A DNA stretch of 42,713 nucleotides from Candidatus Aminicenantota bacterium (GCA_011049545.1 DRHQ01000062.1:1-42713); one strand, 5' to 3'. Shown: positions 24,446 through 33,893, counted from the stretch's first letter. Notes: a model not told the origin generated them from the letters alone. Numbers and translations are program-made.

Positions 24446-26713
24446 TTATCTAACAGATCGAATCCGAATAGCCTCTTTCACTTGCAGGTTTTGTGTTATC
24501 CAGCCTACACGATTCATCATCTGTACTACTTCATTATAAACAGGTTGCTCCCGTTCAGGATCTCTAATTGTAGCAATTAATGCAACAGGTTGATCTTGTG
24601 CAGATGATGGCTTGCGAGCAAACATTTCAAGATTAATACGCCAAGTTTTTCCTAAATTTAAACGTTTGAATTTTGATCGATATGCTTTTACTGGAGACCA
24701 CTTAAATCCATGCTCTATCTGATATTTTTCATACAACTCTCTGTAGTTCTTTGGATAGGGAATAACCTTACGGCAATATTTGCTGTTAGAAATTCCAACA
24801 ATCCCCAAAGAAACATTGACATTGATCTGGCTGTAGGCAGCGCCATCATTTGGATCTACAGGAGGATCATAAACTAGAGTTAATATAATTTCTCCAAATA
24901 TTTTTCCGTTACGATGGAGGCAAGGTGGAATAGGAAAATCAACTTTTTGGAAATGTCTGTAAGAAAAGGGAAGATTCAAATCAAATATCAAGGTCGCTTC
25001 CCAAGGATGACAATGCAAAATTTCCTCTACGCTGGGAGGTTTACCAAATCCTTTAAAGGGAAGATCTTCTGCTGAAATATCAGGAGAGTTAAGAATAGCT
25101 GAATGTATAATGAATGCTTTTGTTAAGTGACGAGATGGGATTTCTTCAAGTGCTTTTTGTAGCTGAGCTGCCGTTAACGCTACTAAGGGTGAGGCAAAAC
25201 TTGTGCCAATTGTCTCTGCGATTTGCGCAGAACCATTTGTTGAAAGAACTCCGATTTGAGCAAAATTTAAATTACGTTTAGCATTACCTCCAAAATGTGA
25301 CACTTCGGGTTTTGGAACGAAAGCAGCTCCGGGACCTTTTCTCGTAAACGGTGAGGGATCTCCTTTTCGAGCACAAGCATCACTACAAGACAAATGTGCT
25401 ATTGAACCGACTGTGATGGAACGCAAAGAATCTCCAGGCCGAAATAAGCGATCTTCATTGTTTAAATCTGGACGACGCCAATCATGAAGTGGAGTTTGAT
25501 CATAATTACCAGTACAGTTAATTACGAGAACATTGTATTGATCCTGAAGGCTATCCAAGGCAATTGCAAAATCCGAGAAACAGTCATTTCTACACTGTTT
25601 TTTTACACTTAGTGATAAATTCCATATTTTTACATCAGGATGGGATTTGAAAGCATGCTTTATAGAATTGATAAGTTGATTTTCAAAAATAATACCAGAT
25701 TTAGACATAACAACAACATCTACAATTTTTGCATGTCCTGTAGGGAATTCATTGTGATTGTGATTCAATGATCTTCCATTTATTAGCAATCCGGCAACTA
25801 GACTTCCATGTTCATTGTCCTGATTGTTTATTGGCACTAAGCTATCATCTCTCCTTTCGATCCAGGCTTGAAGATGTGAATTGCTAGGATCTGTTCCTGT
25901 ATCGATGATGCCGACTACTGGATATTCAATATTAGGTGAGGGAGGAGGAATATCATCTTCGGATATTGTCCTTATTGGGATTGTTTGGGTTTGGATAGTA
26001 AACTGTTCAAATACATCAATGCTTTGAGTGCCCACAAAAGAGCTTAATTGATCGATCATGTTTTCTGATTTTGATACATTAATGCAAAAAATATTCAGTT
26101 TATCGGAATAAAATAACATTTTAGGTTTTTGCAGCTTTTCTTTTTGAAATAACGCTAGAAATGCAGTATGGAGCTTCTCATCAAGGTTTTTATCACAGTG
26201 GTTAAATACTCGCAGCTTAAACGAAGAAAGGTTATTCTCAATAAGGTATCTTTGTAGGTTATTTGTAGTCCACTTTCCAAGTGCATCTTCTTTTGTATAA
26301 GGTTTAATTGAGAGAACCTTTGACACGTCATTTTTTACTGAAAAAGCATCATTTGTACTAATGGTTTGGATAAGATTTTGCAGTGAATTTGGCATAATAG
26401 TAATAAGTAATTCACCAAAATTTTCTGTGCCAAATACTGGGCAAGTCTTATCCTTGAATATTGATTCTGGTTTGTGACTTTTTGCGAATGCCTCTTCTCT
26501 TAAAGTGACTCGAGCAACCGAAGGTAAGTTTGATGAAGTGAATATTTTTTCAAAATACATTTTAACATGTTTTAGATCAGCCAGAAGAGTCTTGCGAGAT
26601 TCATCATAAAATCTCGTAAAATCCTTTGTGGATCCTCCAATATTTGGTCGCTTGAAGTCATGTGATGTGGGGAGAATGACTTTGATGGGAAGATATTCTT
26701 TTGAATCATTCAT
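24446..26713 (-). CDS. ietS: IetS-type subtilisin-like protease of an ATPase-protease defence pair
   Basis: The 755-residue protein has an N-terminal domain of about 260 residues and then a peptidase S8 domain with the complete triad: Asp271 (GIIDTGTD), His302 (EHGSLVAG) and Ser505 (GTSFASPLVALTA), with oxyanion Asn403. There is no signal peptide, so it acts in the cytoplasm. A beta-rich C-terminal region of about 190 residues follows. It overlaps the upstream AAA ATPase gene by 8 bases on the same strand. This gene order and size match the IetAS anti-phage system (ATPase plus S8 peptidase). The protease is presumably held inactive until infection; the target is not known to me. Confidence 0.85.
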   Translation of the reverse strand: MNDSKEYLPIKVILPTSHDFKRPNIGGSTKDFTRFYDESRKTLLADLKHVKMYFEKIFTSSNLPSVARVTLREEAFAKSHKPESIFKDKTCPVFGTENFGELLITIMPNSLQNLIQTISTNDAFSVKNDVSKVLSIKPYTKEDALGKWTTNNLQRYLIENNLSSFKLRVFNHCDKNLDEKLHTAFLALFQKEKLQKPKMLFYSDKLNIFCINVSKSENMIDQLSSFVGTQSIDVFEQFTIQTQTIPIRTISEDDIPPPSPNIEYPVVGIIDTGTDPSNSHLQAWIERRDDSLVPINNQDNEHGSLVAGLLINGRSLNHNHNEFPTGHAKIVDVVVMSKSGIIFENQLINSIKHAFKSHPDVKIWNLSLSVKKQCRNDCFSDFAIALDSLQDQYNVLVINCTGNYDQTPLHDWRRPDLNNEDRLFRPGDSLRSITVGSIAHLSCSDACARKGDPSPFTRKGPGAAFVPKPEVSHFGGNAKRNLNFAQIGVLSTNGSAQIAETIGTSFASPLVALTAAQLQKALEEIPSRHLTKAFIIHSAILNSPDISAEDLPFKGFGKPPSVEEILHCHPWEATLIFDLNLPFSYRHFQKVDFPIPPCLHRNGKIFGEIILTLVYDPPVDPNDGAAYSQINVNVSLGIVGISNSKYCRKVIPYPKNYRELYEKYQIEHGFKWSPVKAYRSKFKRLNLGKTWRINLEMFARKPSSAQDQPVALIATIRDPEREQPVYNEVVQMMNRVGWITQNLQVKEAIRIRSVR

Positions 26714-27830
26714 TTGCTTCTCTTTTTCCTAGCTTACGTGAGATAGTTGCTGGAGATACTCCAAACATCTCTGCCAATTTTAGACCAGTAAAGTAAGTTG
26801 AATTTAGTTTTTTAATGGCCTTGAGATCTTGGGAGCTTGGATTTTCAGTAATGATATTGTTATTTAAACATATTCTGATACAGCTCCAAACTAAGCGATC
26901 AGAATTAACAGTATCTAACTTATTAATCACAGTGTCACGAATTGCATCAAGTGCAAGTGTTCGAATATCTGAACCAGTCATCGTATTAGTAAGGGACGTG
27001 AACAAATCAAAATTTAATCCTTTTTGGAATGAACCGAAATAGAGCTTGAGAAGCTCTTTTCTTTCTTTTTCCTCTGGAACTTTGAGAGGGATTTTAAAAG
27101 AAAATCGTCGCCAAATTGCTGGATCTAGTAAATGTTCATGATTAGTTGCTGCAAGCAAAACTGTATGGTGGCTCATGGCATCTAGGTTCTGAAGCAGGCT
27201 TACTACAACCCTTTTCAATTCTCCAAGTTCTTGATGATCATCTCGCAGTTTGGCGAGCGCATCAATTTCATCAAGAAAGAGAATGCAGCTTCTTTGAGAA
27301 ACATGATCAAACAAATTGCGAAGATTTTTTGATGTGCTTCCAAGGAAAGATGATATTAAAGCGTCAGTGCGTGCTATAACCAATGGCATGCCAAGTCGCC
27401 CAGCTATGTATCGGGCTAGTTGAGTTTTTCCTGTTCCAGGAGGCCCATATGTTATTAATGAAGGTGATAGGTATATTCCATGTGCTTCAAGTTCATCTAC
27501 GTTTTTTACAAAAGCGATAAACTCTTCGATAAGGGAATGAGTGTTAGTGTCAAGAATGACTTTGTAGTTTTTTGGATCAAGAATTTCTTCATCTGCTAAT
27601 TCAAGTCTAGACTCTCCATCTACAGGAAGTTGGCGATTATAGCCAATAGCGCTAGTAGTGACTGGGGAGGCAGCCTTTTCTTGTAGGGCTCTGAGTCGTT
27701 TCATCGCATCAACGTCTCCCTCTTGCATCAGCTTTTCAATAAGTTTATTGAGGTAAATGTTAACACGCTCAGGATCGCCCTTCAGTCCCCACTCTATAAT
27801 TTTTACAATTTCTTTGGGTAAATATTCCAC
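26706..27830 (-). CDS. ietA: IetA-type AAA+ ATPase with C-terminal HTH
   Basis: The GTG-started 374-residue protein has Walker A GPPGTGKT (129-136), Walker B ILFLDEID (about 183-190), a sensor segment AATNHEHLLDPA and an arginine-finger-like WRRF. Residues 345-372 form a helix-turn-helix (LKLAEMFGVSPATISRKLGK). It overlaps the subtilase gene, and together they fit the IetAS defence pair. A GGAAGAGG site precedes the start. The HTH at the end suggests DNA contact, either for autoregulation or recognition. The upstream region carries repeated TGAAAT half-sites and a TTGACA promoter. ATPase activity is expected; all nucleotide-binding residues are present. Confidence 0.85.
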   Translation of the reverse strand: MEYLPKEIVKIIEWGLKGDPERVNIYLNKLIEKLMQEGDVDAMKRLRALQEKAASPVTTSAIGYNRQLPVDGESRLELADEEILDPKNYKVILDTNTHSLIEEFIAFVKNVDELEAHGIYLSPSLITYGPPGTGKTQLARYIAGRLGMPLVIARTDALISSFLGSTSKNLRNLFDHVSQRSCILFLDEIDALAKLRDDHQELGELKRVVVSLLQNLDAMSHHTVLLAATNHEHLLDPAIWRRFSFKIPLKVPEEKERKELLKLYFGSFQKGLNFDLFTSLTNTMTGSDIRTLALDAIRDTVINKLDTVNSDRLVWSCIRICLNNNIITENPSSQDLKAIKKLNSTYFTGLKLAEMFGVSPATISRKLGKREANE

Positions 27831-27854
27831 GGATCCTCTTCCTTCAGATAAAAT

Positions 27855-27986
27855 GTGAAATCACTCATATTCTGTAGATAGATTTCATGGATGTCAAGTT
27901 ATCTATGAAATTATTCACAATATTATGAAATAATTAGCTGTTATTAGGATATTAAATGAAATATTGAGATGATATCTGAAATTATC
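27855..27986 (-). promoter_or_regulatory. Promoter with repeated TGAAAT motifs upstream of the IetAS pair
   Basis: On the minus strand TTGACA (27892-27897) and CAGAAT (27869-27874) are 17 bases apart. TGAAAT or its inverse ATTTCA appears around 27856, 27882, 27905, 27926, 27956 and 27977, including one copy inside the promoter spacer. Such repeated half-sites suggest a regulator, possibly the HTH of the ATPase. The rest of 27987-28126 shows no gene. Confidence 0.45.
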
Positions 27987-28126
27987 AGTCCTTCATTTTT
28001 ATAGACACTTCTTACTGGGATATATTTGATTGAGTGGCATCCATCCTCTCTCTTTTTAGGCAATCTCTTCTAATATCGCCAGAATTGACTCTCCTGAGAA
28101 TCATATAGTGCTGGATTTTTGTCCCA

Positions 28127-28565
28127 GCAACGTGATAATGTCCGCTTTTAGCAAAGTGAAAATGTCCGGTTTTTGAAGTAAGGTTCTCTTTCATGAAAAG
28201 TGAAGGAGGACCTGATGGCAAAGGACATTATCGCAATGAGTTTGAGAGAGATAGATCGGTTTAGGATTGTTCAAGGTGTTATACAGAGGGATCTAACTCA
28301 GATTAAAGCGGCTGAGATATTAGGGATAACTGATCGGCACATCCGGAGGTTAGTGAGGAGAGTGAGGGAGGAGGGAGCGAGAGGGATAGTGCATAGGAGT
28401 CGGGGCCGGGCCTCACTGCATCGGATTTTGAAGGAGCTTGAGGAGCGGATAATTGGGGTCGTTGAAGAGAGGTACACGGGTTGTGGGCCGACGCTGGCAT
28501 CGGAGAAGCTTTTGGAGAGGGACGGTATTCGAATCAGTAAGGAGAAGTTACGGCAGATCCTGATG
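28127..28565 (+). mobile_element. ISNCY-type insertion sequence remnant (left end and transposase N-terminus)
   Basis: The segment starts near GATAATGTCCGCTTTTAGC and GTGAAAATGTCCGG, a terminal motif typical of this IS type and repeated in decayed form at 36871-36918. A transposase fragment follows and is cut at about 28565, where IS3-type sequence begins. Confidence 0.6.
28215..28565 (+). pseudogene. ISNCY-family transposase, N-terminal fragment
   Basis: ATG 28215 is preceded by GGAGG (28205-28209). The frame encodes an HTH-rich start (LTQIKAAEILGITDRHIRRLV) and then EEGARGIVHRSRGRASLHRI, which are typical of the N-terminus of ISNCY (ISPlu15/IS1202-like) transposases. It keeps the family pattern to about EKLRQILM near 28565 and then runs into unrelated codons that read an IS3 remnant backwards. 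The catalytic core is missing, so it is dead. Confidence 0.75.
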
Positions 28566-28986
28566 ACCTCGCATGCACGCCGCTCGCTCACCCAATACGC
28601 TTCCCTCCATATGATCCACTTGCCTTCGCTTCAGGGCTGGCTTTAGAGTTTTTTTGATAGACTACATCCTGAAGCATCTGCTTATCGAGGCTTAAATCAG
28701 CCACCATGCGCTTCAGGCGCCTGTTCTCCTCCTCCAGTTGCTTCAAACGACGAAGCTCGGAAACTCCGAGCCCTCCGTACTTGCACTTCCAGCGGTAAAA
28801 CGTCTGCTCTGCGATCCCTAGTTTCCGGCAGACCTCAGCCACCCGTGTGCCCGTCTCCGCCATGCGTAAGGCGAAGGCGATCTGCTCCTTGCTAAACTTC
28901 GACTTCTTCATGGACAAAACCTCCTTTACGAGATCTTACCAAAAAACTAACATTATGCGTGGACCATTATTACGGGAGGAGGTCCA
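28566..28986 (-). mobile_element. IS3-family (IS407-like) remnant, 5' half
   Basis: Reading leftwards, the element starts at an inverted-repeat end TGGACCTCCTCCCGTAATAA (28986 downwards). It has orfA, and loses orfB soon after its start (the VSERRACEV-like stretch near 28570, reached only after a frame change). The terminal repeat resembles that of the right remnant (TGACCTGCCCCCATTTACTG, reading inward from about 33893). Confidence 0.7.
28588..28911 (-). CDS. IS3-family transposase OrfA
   Basis: ATG 28911 has GGAGG (28920-28924) 8 bases upstream. The first 88 or so residues are intact OrfA: the HTH FSKEQIAFALRMAETGTRVAEVC, the KLGIAEQTFYRWKCKYGGLG helix, and a leucine-zipper-like ELRRLKQLEEENRRLKRMVADLSLDKQMLQDV. 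In a complete IS407-type element a frameshift would then join it to orfB. Here orfB is cut off, so transposition is not possible from this copy. It points away from the McrBC region. Confidence 0.85.
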   Translation of the reverse strand: MKKSKFSKEQIAFALRMAETGTRVAEVCRKLGIAEQTFYRWKCKYGGLGVSELRRLKQLEEENRRLKRMVADLSLDKQMLQDVVYQKNSKASPEAKASGSYGGKRIG

Positions 28987-29045
28987 GTGATCAAGTATAA
29001 ATTGCTTTTTTAAAGCAGAAGACTAAAATATTAAAAGATATTATC

Positions 29046-29474
29046 GTGAATAAAAAAATCAGTATTAATAACATCAAGAATCTTATCTTCGTATGTTATG
29101 GGAACACTTGTCGAAGCCCTATGGCGGAAGGAATAGCAAAAAAAGTACTTGGATCAAAGTTTCATGTCGAAAGTGCTGGAATTTCTCCATCTTTTAATTG
29201 TGCTGCAGAAGAATCAATTAAAGTCATGCAAACGCTATTTGAAATCAACATTTCTAACCATCAGCCGAGGAAAATAAATAATCTTTCAATTGAAAGATTC
29301 GATTTTGTGATTGCTTTGGACTTATTCGTTTATGATGCTATAAAAATGGAGTATGAAATTTCAGCAGAAAAGCTGATTTTATGGGAAATTGATGACCCAT
29401 ATTTACAAGATGTAGAAGTATATAAAAAATGTGCAGAAAAGATCTATCAACACATTAGCGATTACTTTGTGTGA
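29046..29474 (+). CDS. Low-molecular-weight phosphotyrosine phosphatase / arsenate reductase-like protein
   Basis: The GTG-started 142-residue protein carries the LMW-PTP P-loop C-x5-R (C17 to R23, in VCYGNTCRSPMAEG) and the general-acid Asp-Pro (D117-P118, in IDDPYL). Both are needed for phosphatase activity, so it is probably active on phosphotyrosine or phosphoarginine, or as a thioredoxin-type arsenate reductase. It starts about 60 bases after the IS3 end and is followed by McrB after 143 bases. No other ars genes are present, which argues for a phosphatase. Its link with the restriction genes is only positional. Confidence 0.85.
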   Translation: MNKKISINNIKNLIFVCYGNTCRSPMAEGIAKKVLGSKFHVESAGISPSFNCAAEESIKVMQTLFEINISNHQPRKINNLSIERFDFVIALDLFVYDAIKMEYEISAEKLILWEIDDPYLQDVEVYKKCAEKIYQHISDYFV

Positions 29475-29617
29475 GTTATTCTATTTCTTTGACACCAAAA
29501 TTCCCATATGATAAAGTTCATAATCAGCAAATCTGAAAGGGATGGTTCATTTAAACAATAATTTAATTGAAAAAGAAAATCCCCTTTATATAAAAACCCT
29601 CATTTAGGAGGAAAAAC

Positions 29618-31081
29618 GTGGAGAAATTAAACCACCTTGTCTACAAGACATGGCATGATAATTGGGCCAATGAAGGGCAGGGTATATTTTCTGATTTATT
29701 AAAGAGCGGAAGCCGATATCCGAAGAAAGCCGAAAATACAGTAGCAATAAGATCCCCAGGCATTCGTGTCGATTCAGGTGTTCCCTTTACTGCCCTCATC
29801 CACCCTTCTAATCCTGAATCAGGAGCTTATGGAGGGATGTCTTTTGTGATCTTCCCTGTTGAAAATGCTCCTTGTCTTGTAGCGATGGGAATTGGAACCC
29901 AAGGGCTTAGTCCAGATGAGCATATCCTCGGTCGTCCCGGCCATGGACGGAAAGTACAAGCAATTTGTGCTTGGCTTAATAAGGAATATGGAGAGGGTAA
30001 GCTCATTGCATGGGCAAAGCAAGACCCAGTCAGAATCGATGAAGACATTCCTGATAATATACGAAACATGTTTCCTGCCTATCAATCCATATTTAATAGG
30101 TATGGAAAAGTACTCTATGGGATCTATATTCCAAACAAAAAAAAAGAGGCGACCGGAATAGCTTTAAAAGCATTCTTGGATCTTATGTTCGAAGAGCGCA
30201 AGATACAACCTCTTAAAGCATCACAACAGGATTTCGAACAGATCAAATCTTCCTACTTTAGCTACCTAATGCCTTCAGTTTCTCCCCAGGAAATCTTTGA
30301 TTTGCTACAAAAACGCCGTTATATCATTCTAGAAGGACCTCCAGGTACAGGAAAAACAATGATGGCTCAACAACTGCTCAAAAATAATTATCAGAATAAT
30401 GGTCGCACGATCCAGTTTCACCCAAATGTAACATATGAGCAGTTCATAGGAGGGCTCGCGCCTGTAAAAACAGATGATGGATTTGGATTTCGCTTCGAAC
30501 CCAAGAAAGGATTTTTAATGGAAGCAGTTCAAGAAGCGTTAAAAAATAACAAAAAAAATTATCTTTTACATATTGATGAAATAAATAGGGGAGACTTGGC
30601 TAAAGTTTTAGGAGAGGCAATTTATCTTTTCGAACATGCTGCCTTAGAAAAGCGCAAGGTGGATTTGCCATACGATTTTGGCAGTCCAATTCACAAACAA
30701 TTTGAGCTTCCGACAAACCTCCACATGCTTGGCACCATGAATACTGCAGACAGAAGCATTGCAATCGTTGATGTGGCGATTCGCAGACGTTTTGCTTTTG
30801 TGAAGCTGTGGCCTCAGATGAAAGTTGTCAAATCAAATGGTTGTGAGTTGATGCAACGAGCATATAAGGAAATCCTTTCAATTTTTATTGAGTATGCAAG
30901 TGATGATGCATTTAATCTTGTGCCTGGACACGCCTATTTTCTCGAAAAAGATAATAAAGAAGCGGCTCAAGCACTTAAAATAAACCTAGCGCCTTTATTA
31001 GAAGAGTATTTAGCGCAGGGTTATGTTGCTGGCTTTTCTGATCCCATACGTGCTTATCTACAATGGATTGATAGCCTTTAG
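29618..31081 (+). CDS. mcrB: McrB-like AAA+ GTPase, restriction motor
   Basis: The GTG start has AGGAGG (29606-29611) upstream. The 487-residue protein has an N-terminal domain (1-200) unlike the classical DUF3578 or McrB DNA-binding domain that I know, then a McrB-type AAA+ core. The core has Walker A GPPGTGKT (240-247), Walker B LLHIDEINR (316-324) and the McrB signature MNTADRS (374-380) with VDVAIRRRF. McrB hydrolyses GTP and drives translocation for McrC. It forms a two-gene operon with the nuclease gene that starts about 38 bases later. The new N-terminal domain is expected to set the target (modified base or other). Confidence 0.9.
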   Translation: MEKLNHLVYKTWHDNWANEGQGIFSDLLKSGSRYPKKAENTVAIRSPGIRVDSGVPFTALIHPSNPESGAYGGMSFVIFPVENAPCLVAMGIGTQGLSPDEHILGRPGHGRKVQAICAWLNKEYGEGKLIAWAKQDPVRIDEDIPDNIRNMFPAYQSIFNRYGKVLYGIYIPNKKKEATGIALKAFLDLMFEERKIQPLKASQQDFEQIKSSYFSYLMPSVSPQEIFDLLQKRRYIILEGPPGTGKTMMAQQLLKNNYQNNGRTIQFHPNVTYEQFIGGLAPVKTDDGFGFRFEPKKGFLMEAVQEALKNNKKNYLLHIDEINRGDLAKVLGEAIYLFEHAALEKRKVDLPYDFGSPIHKQFELPTNLHMLGTMNTADRSIAIVDVAIRRRFAFVKLWPQMKVVKSNGCELMQRAYKEILSIFIEYASDDAFNLVPGHAYFLEKDNKEAAQALKINLAPLLEEYLAQGYVAGFSDPIRAYLQWIDSL

Positions 31082-31118
31082 TCTTTTCGAGTCTATCAAA
31101 AGTTTATGTGAATATTCA

Positions 31119-32543
31119 ATGGCAACTCAAGCAGATAACAGAGATGTCCGTTGTTTAGAGACAACGGACTCCTCTCTTTTAAGACGATCTGCTACATTTT
31201 TTTTAAAAAGTGGCAAACCTCGAGATTATCAAGCTCAAGCTGCTAGGCTAGGAAAGCAGTTTATTCAACAAAATCGCAGGATTTTCAACCAATTCGATGT
31301 TGAAGCGAGTCTGGACTATGATGGCTCATCAGTCGATATTGTAATCCGTACAGGCTCAAAAATTGGGGCGTTGCCTCTTTTTTCACCTACAAGTGGAAAA
31401 CCAGATTATGGTCTTATTATTAAACCTCGATTTGATTGGTCTGGGCTGGGTGCCATGCTAGGGGAGATGGGTTGGAAGATCATTCCTGTACCTCTAATGC
31501 TTCCGCTCTTACCACGGTCAGATAGAAAAATTCCACCATGGGTTCTTTCTACAATTGTGCTATTCAGAATAAAATCAATCCTTGATTTTGTCGAAAGAAG
31601 ATTTGATTTTATAGAGGCAGATCTTAATGCTCCTCGTGGTCAGATTAACTGGGGAATTTATACAACATCCCGGTTGCCGCGAATGAAAAACCTAAGTGTT
31701 CCTTGCCGCTTTCCAGATTTACGAGATGATCGGGATCTGTTGGCAGCCATTCATTTTACACTGAGAGTTCAACTTTCTAGCCTCGCGGGGCAACGTCAAG
31801 GTGGTGTTGCTGTGCTTCAACTCCTGGATGTCTGTGAAACTCTTTTAAACCGCGTCAGAAATGTACCGGCAAAACAACCCACTCCTAGAACTATAAATTC
31901 ATGGTTGAGGGGATCTATACATACTTCTCCTTTTCGCAAAGGCATACAAGCTATGCAATGGACAATTGAAGAGAGAGGACTTGCTGGTTTAAGCGATCTT
32001 CATGGATTGCCATGGAAAATGTCTATGGCCGATTTCTATGAGGCTTGGGTTGAAACTGTTATCGAACGTCTTGTAAGGCGCATTGGAGGTTCAATCAAGA
32101 TTGGCCGAAAACAAGAAACGGTTGCCCCTATTTCCTGGATTCACCCTTATCTTGGCTCTCAGAAGTATCTCAAACCTGACATAATTATCGAGCGCGGTGA
32201 TGAAACAATAATTATTGATGCTAAGTTCAAAGATCACTGGCAGGAACTTAGCCATACAACTTGGGGAAAATTAGATTCTGAAATACGTGAGGCACATCGT
32301 GAAGATATCTTACAAGTGCTTGCCTATTCGACATTATACACTTCCAAAAAGGTCATCGCTTGCCTAGCTTATCCTTGTAGGAAAAAAACGTGGGAATATT
32401 TGCGAGATAAAAGGCAGCTTCATAGACATGCAACTATATATTCTGGAAAGCGCAAGGTCGATTTAATACTTACCGCTGTTCCAATGATGGCAGAAGTGGA
32501 TAAAATTGTTCGAAGCTTGGAAGAAGCGTTTGTAGAAAACTGA
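31119..32543 (+). CDS. mcrC: McrC-like endonuclease subunit
   Basis: The frame is open from 31023, inside mcrB, but the first good start after the McrB stop is ATG 31119 (474 residues). The C-terminus carries the McrC nuclease core: PDIII (D354), IIDAKFKDHW (D367-A-K369) and QVLAY (Q-x-x-x-Y), plus the preceding DFYEAWVETVIERL (with a candidate metal-binding Glu). The N-terminal half is the McrB-binding region. Together with McrB it should cut DNA with the modification or site read by the McrB N-terminus. No ribosome binding site of note precedes 31119, so coupling to mcrB is likely. Confidence 0.85.
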   Translation: MATQADNRDVRCLETTDSSLLRRSATFFLKSGKPRDYQAQAARLGKQFIQQNRRIFNQFDVEASLDYDGSSVDIVIRTGSKIGALPLFSPTSGKPDYGLIIKPRFDWSGLGAMLGEMGWKIIPVPLMLPLLPRSDRKIPPWVLSTIVLFRIKSILDFVERRFDFIEADLNAPRGQINWGIYTTSRLPRMKNLSVPCRFPDLRDDRDLLAAIHFTLRVQLSSLAGQRQGGVAVLQLLDVCETLLNRVRNVPAKQPTPRTINSWLRGSIHTSPFRKGIQAMQWTIEERGLAGLSDLHGLPWKMSMADFYEAWVETVIERLVRRIGGSIKIGRKQETVAPISWIHPYLGSQKYLKPDIIIERGDETIIIDAKFKDHWQELSHTTWGKLDSEIREAHREDILQVLAYSTLYTSKKVIACLAYPCRKKTWEYLRDKRQLHRHATIYSGKRKVDLILTAVPMMAEVDKIVRSLEEAFVEN

Positions 32544-32815
32544 AAGATTATTTAAAGTAATTTTCATTAAAAGGATAAAAGAGGAGTGATGAATTAGAAT
32601 TTGCTTCTCTAATAGATCATAATTTCTTTGAAAGCGAGTGGAAGCCAAAGACTCCAAAGCCCTGGCTTCCCTGGATTGAAAGAAGACTGCTTGTGCAGAG
32701 ATTAACACCTCATTAAAGATACGGTTGGGGATAAACAAAACTCTCACAAAGAAGAGTAAGAACCTTAAAAGGAGAACTTTCCCCAAAATGCTACTAAAGT
32801 AAAGAGGAGAAGAAA

Positions 32816-33487
32816 GTGTTAAAGGTCAAACTAACATGGGAAAAAGTTATTAAGGCCGTAGATTTCGATGCTAACATAGATTTCTTAATGAATAATAGAG
32901 GTCTATATTTGTGGATTTGGCCAGGCAAAAATCCAAGAGTTGGTTATGTTGGAGAAACAATGAACTTTTATCATCGCATGCTCGAACATTTCTACAATAT
33001 AATCGGTGGAAAATATCTTTTATTTAATCCCTCCCCCGAATTGGACTTTTTGGATTATTTAAAAGAACATTACATTGGGAAAACCATAGAAGAACTAAAT
33101 GAAAATAACACGATATTCTCACCAATAAAAAATGCAAAGAGAGACCTTAGTTTTAAAAGAGTATTCCTCGATGAAAGCGAATTGAAATTGAGGTTAGAAA
33201 ATCTAAGAAAAAGGGAATTTGCTTTTGCGACTATGGAGTTTTCAATAAAAACTGATAATGAAGCACTATTGCGGAAACAGATAGAAGGGGCATTAATCAA
33301 TGAGTTATTCAATAAATACAAAGCTCTCACTCGTTCTTCACTCAAATTGAAGGGGGCTGGCAAATTCAGTCAATGTGTTATTGGAGACATCAGTAAATGG
33401 CCTGAAACCGACATTGAGATTGTTCATGAAGGATTGACAAACAGGATACCGCAAGAGGTGATTGAAATTAAGGGTTTTAATGTATGA
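32816..33487 (+). CDS. GIY-YIG-like nuclease family protein
   Basis: The 223-residue protein (GTG start, AG-rich site upstream) has near its N-terminus the pattern GLY (29-31), then RVGYVGET (41-48) with G43-Y44-V45-G46, R54 and H58. This matches the GIY-YIG nuclease order of two short strands, an Arg and a His. A helix with LRKQIEGALINELF could supply the acidic metal ligand. It follows the McrBC genes by 272 bases, with no gene in that gap. It might be an extra nuclease of the same locus. The family call is by motif only, with moderate confidence. Confidence 0.6.
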   Translation: MLKVKLTWEKVIKAVDFDANIDFLMNNRGLYLWIWPGKNPRVGYVGETMNFYHRMLEHFYNIIGGKYLLFNPSPELDFLDYLKEHYIGKTIEELNENNTIFSPIKNAKRDLSFKRVFLDESELKLRLENLRKREFAFATMEFSIKTDNEALLRKQIEGALINELFNKYKALTRSSLKLKGAGKFSQCVIGDISKWPETDIEIVHEGLTNRIPQEVIEIKGFNV

Positions 33488-33576
33488 ATCATAATTGTCC
33501 AATTCCTAAAGAGAAATCCAGAAAATCTAACACCTCTTTCCCCTGTCATTTATTAATTGGCAAGCCTGACCCTATA

Positions 33577-33873
33577 TACTATGGGCCCAAATTCACGGCT
33601 AAAGTGGTAAGAGATTGGTTGGCAGGTATGGGAGTCAGCACTTTGTTCATCGAGCCCGGGAGTCCCTGGGAGAATGGTTATGTGGAGTCGTTCGCCGGAA
33701 GGTTTAAGGATGAGTTGCTCAATGGAGAGATTTTTGATACTCTTCTAGAGGCAAGGGTAGTCATAGAGCGTTGGCGTAGGGCATACAATCAATTCCGGCC
33801 GCATAGTTCTTTGGGCTATAAACCACCTGATCTAGAGGCTTATGACCAAGGAGTCATAACTTTACAGGTGTAG
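33577..33873 (+). pseudogene. IS3-family transposase OrfB, C-terminal fragment
   Basis: The frame encodes the end of the DDE transposase: GPKFTAKVVRDWLAGMGV, then FIEPGSPWENGYVESFAGRF with the final catalytic Glu, and RPHSSLGYKPP near the end. Codons upstream (33484-33576) do not look like a transposase, so the 5' part was lost. It cannot encode an active enzyme. Confidence 0.85.
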
Positions 33874-33893
33874 CAGTAAATGGGGGCAGGTCA
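33577..33893 (+). mobile_element. IS3-family (IS407-like) remnant, 3' end
   Basis: The last third of orfB is followed by a terminal inverted repeat ending near 33893 (TGACCTGCCCCCATTTACTG reading inward). It faces the opposite way to the remnant at 28566-28986, which keeps the other end of the same IS type. Confidence 0.7.

Noticed and set aside
28298-28591. Minus-strand frame with SERRACEV start as a gene of its own
   Set aside because: Only the first dozen residues look like IS3 OrfB; the rest reads the ISNCY transposase gene backwards.
31023-31118. N-terminal hydrophobic extension of McrC
   Set aside because: It is mcrB sequence read in another frame; McrC proteins are soluble and ATG 31119 follows the McrB stop.
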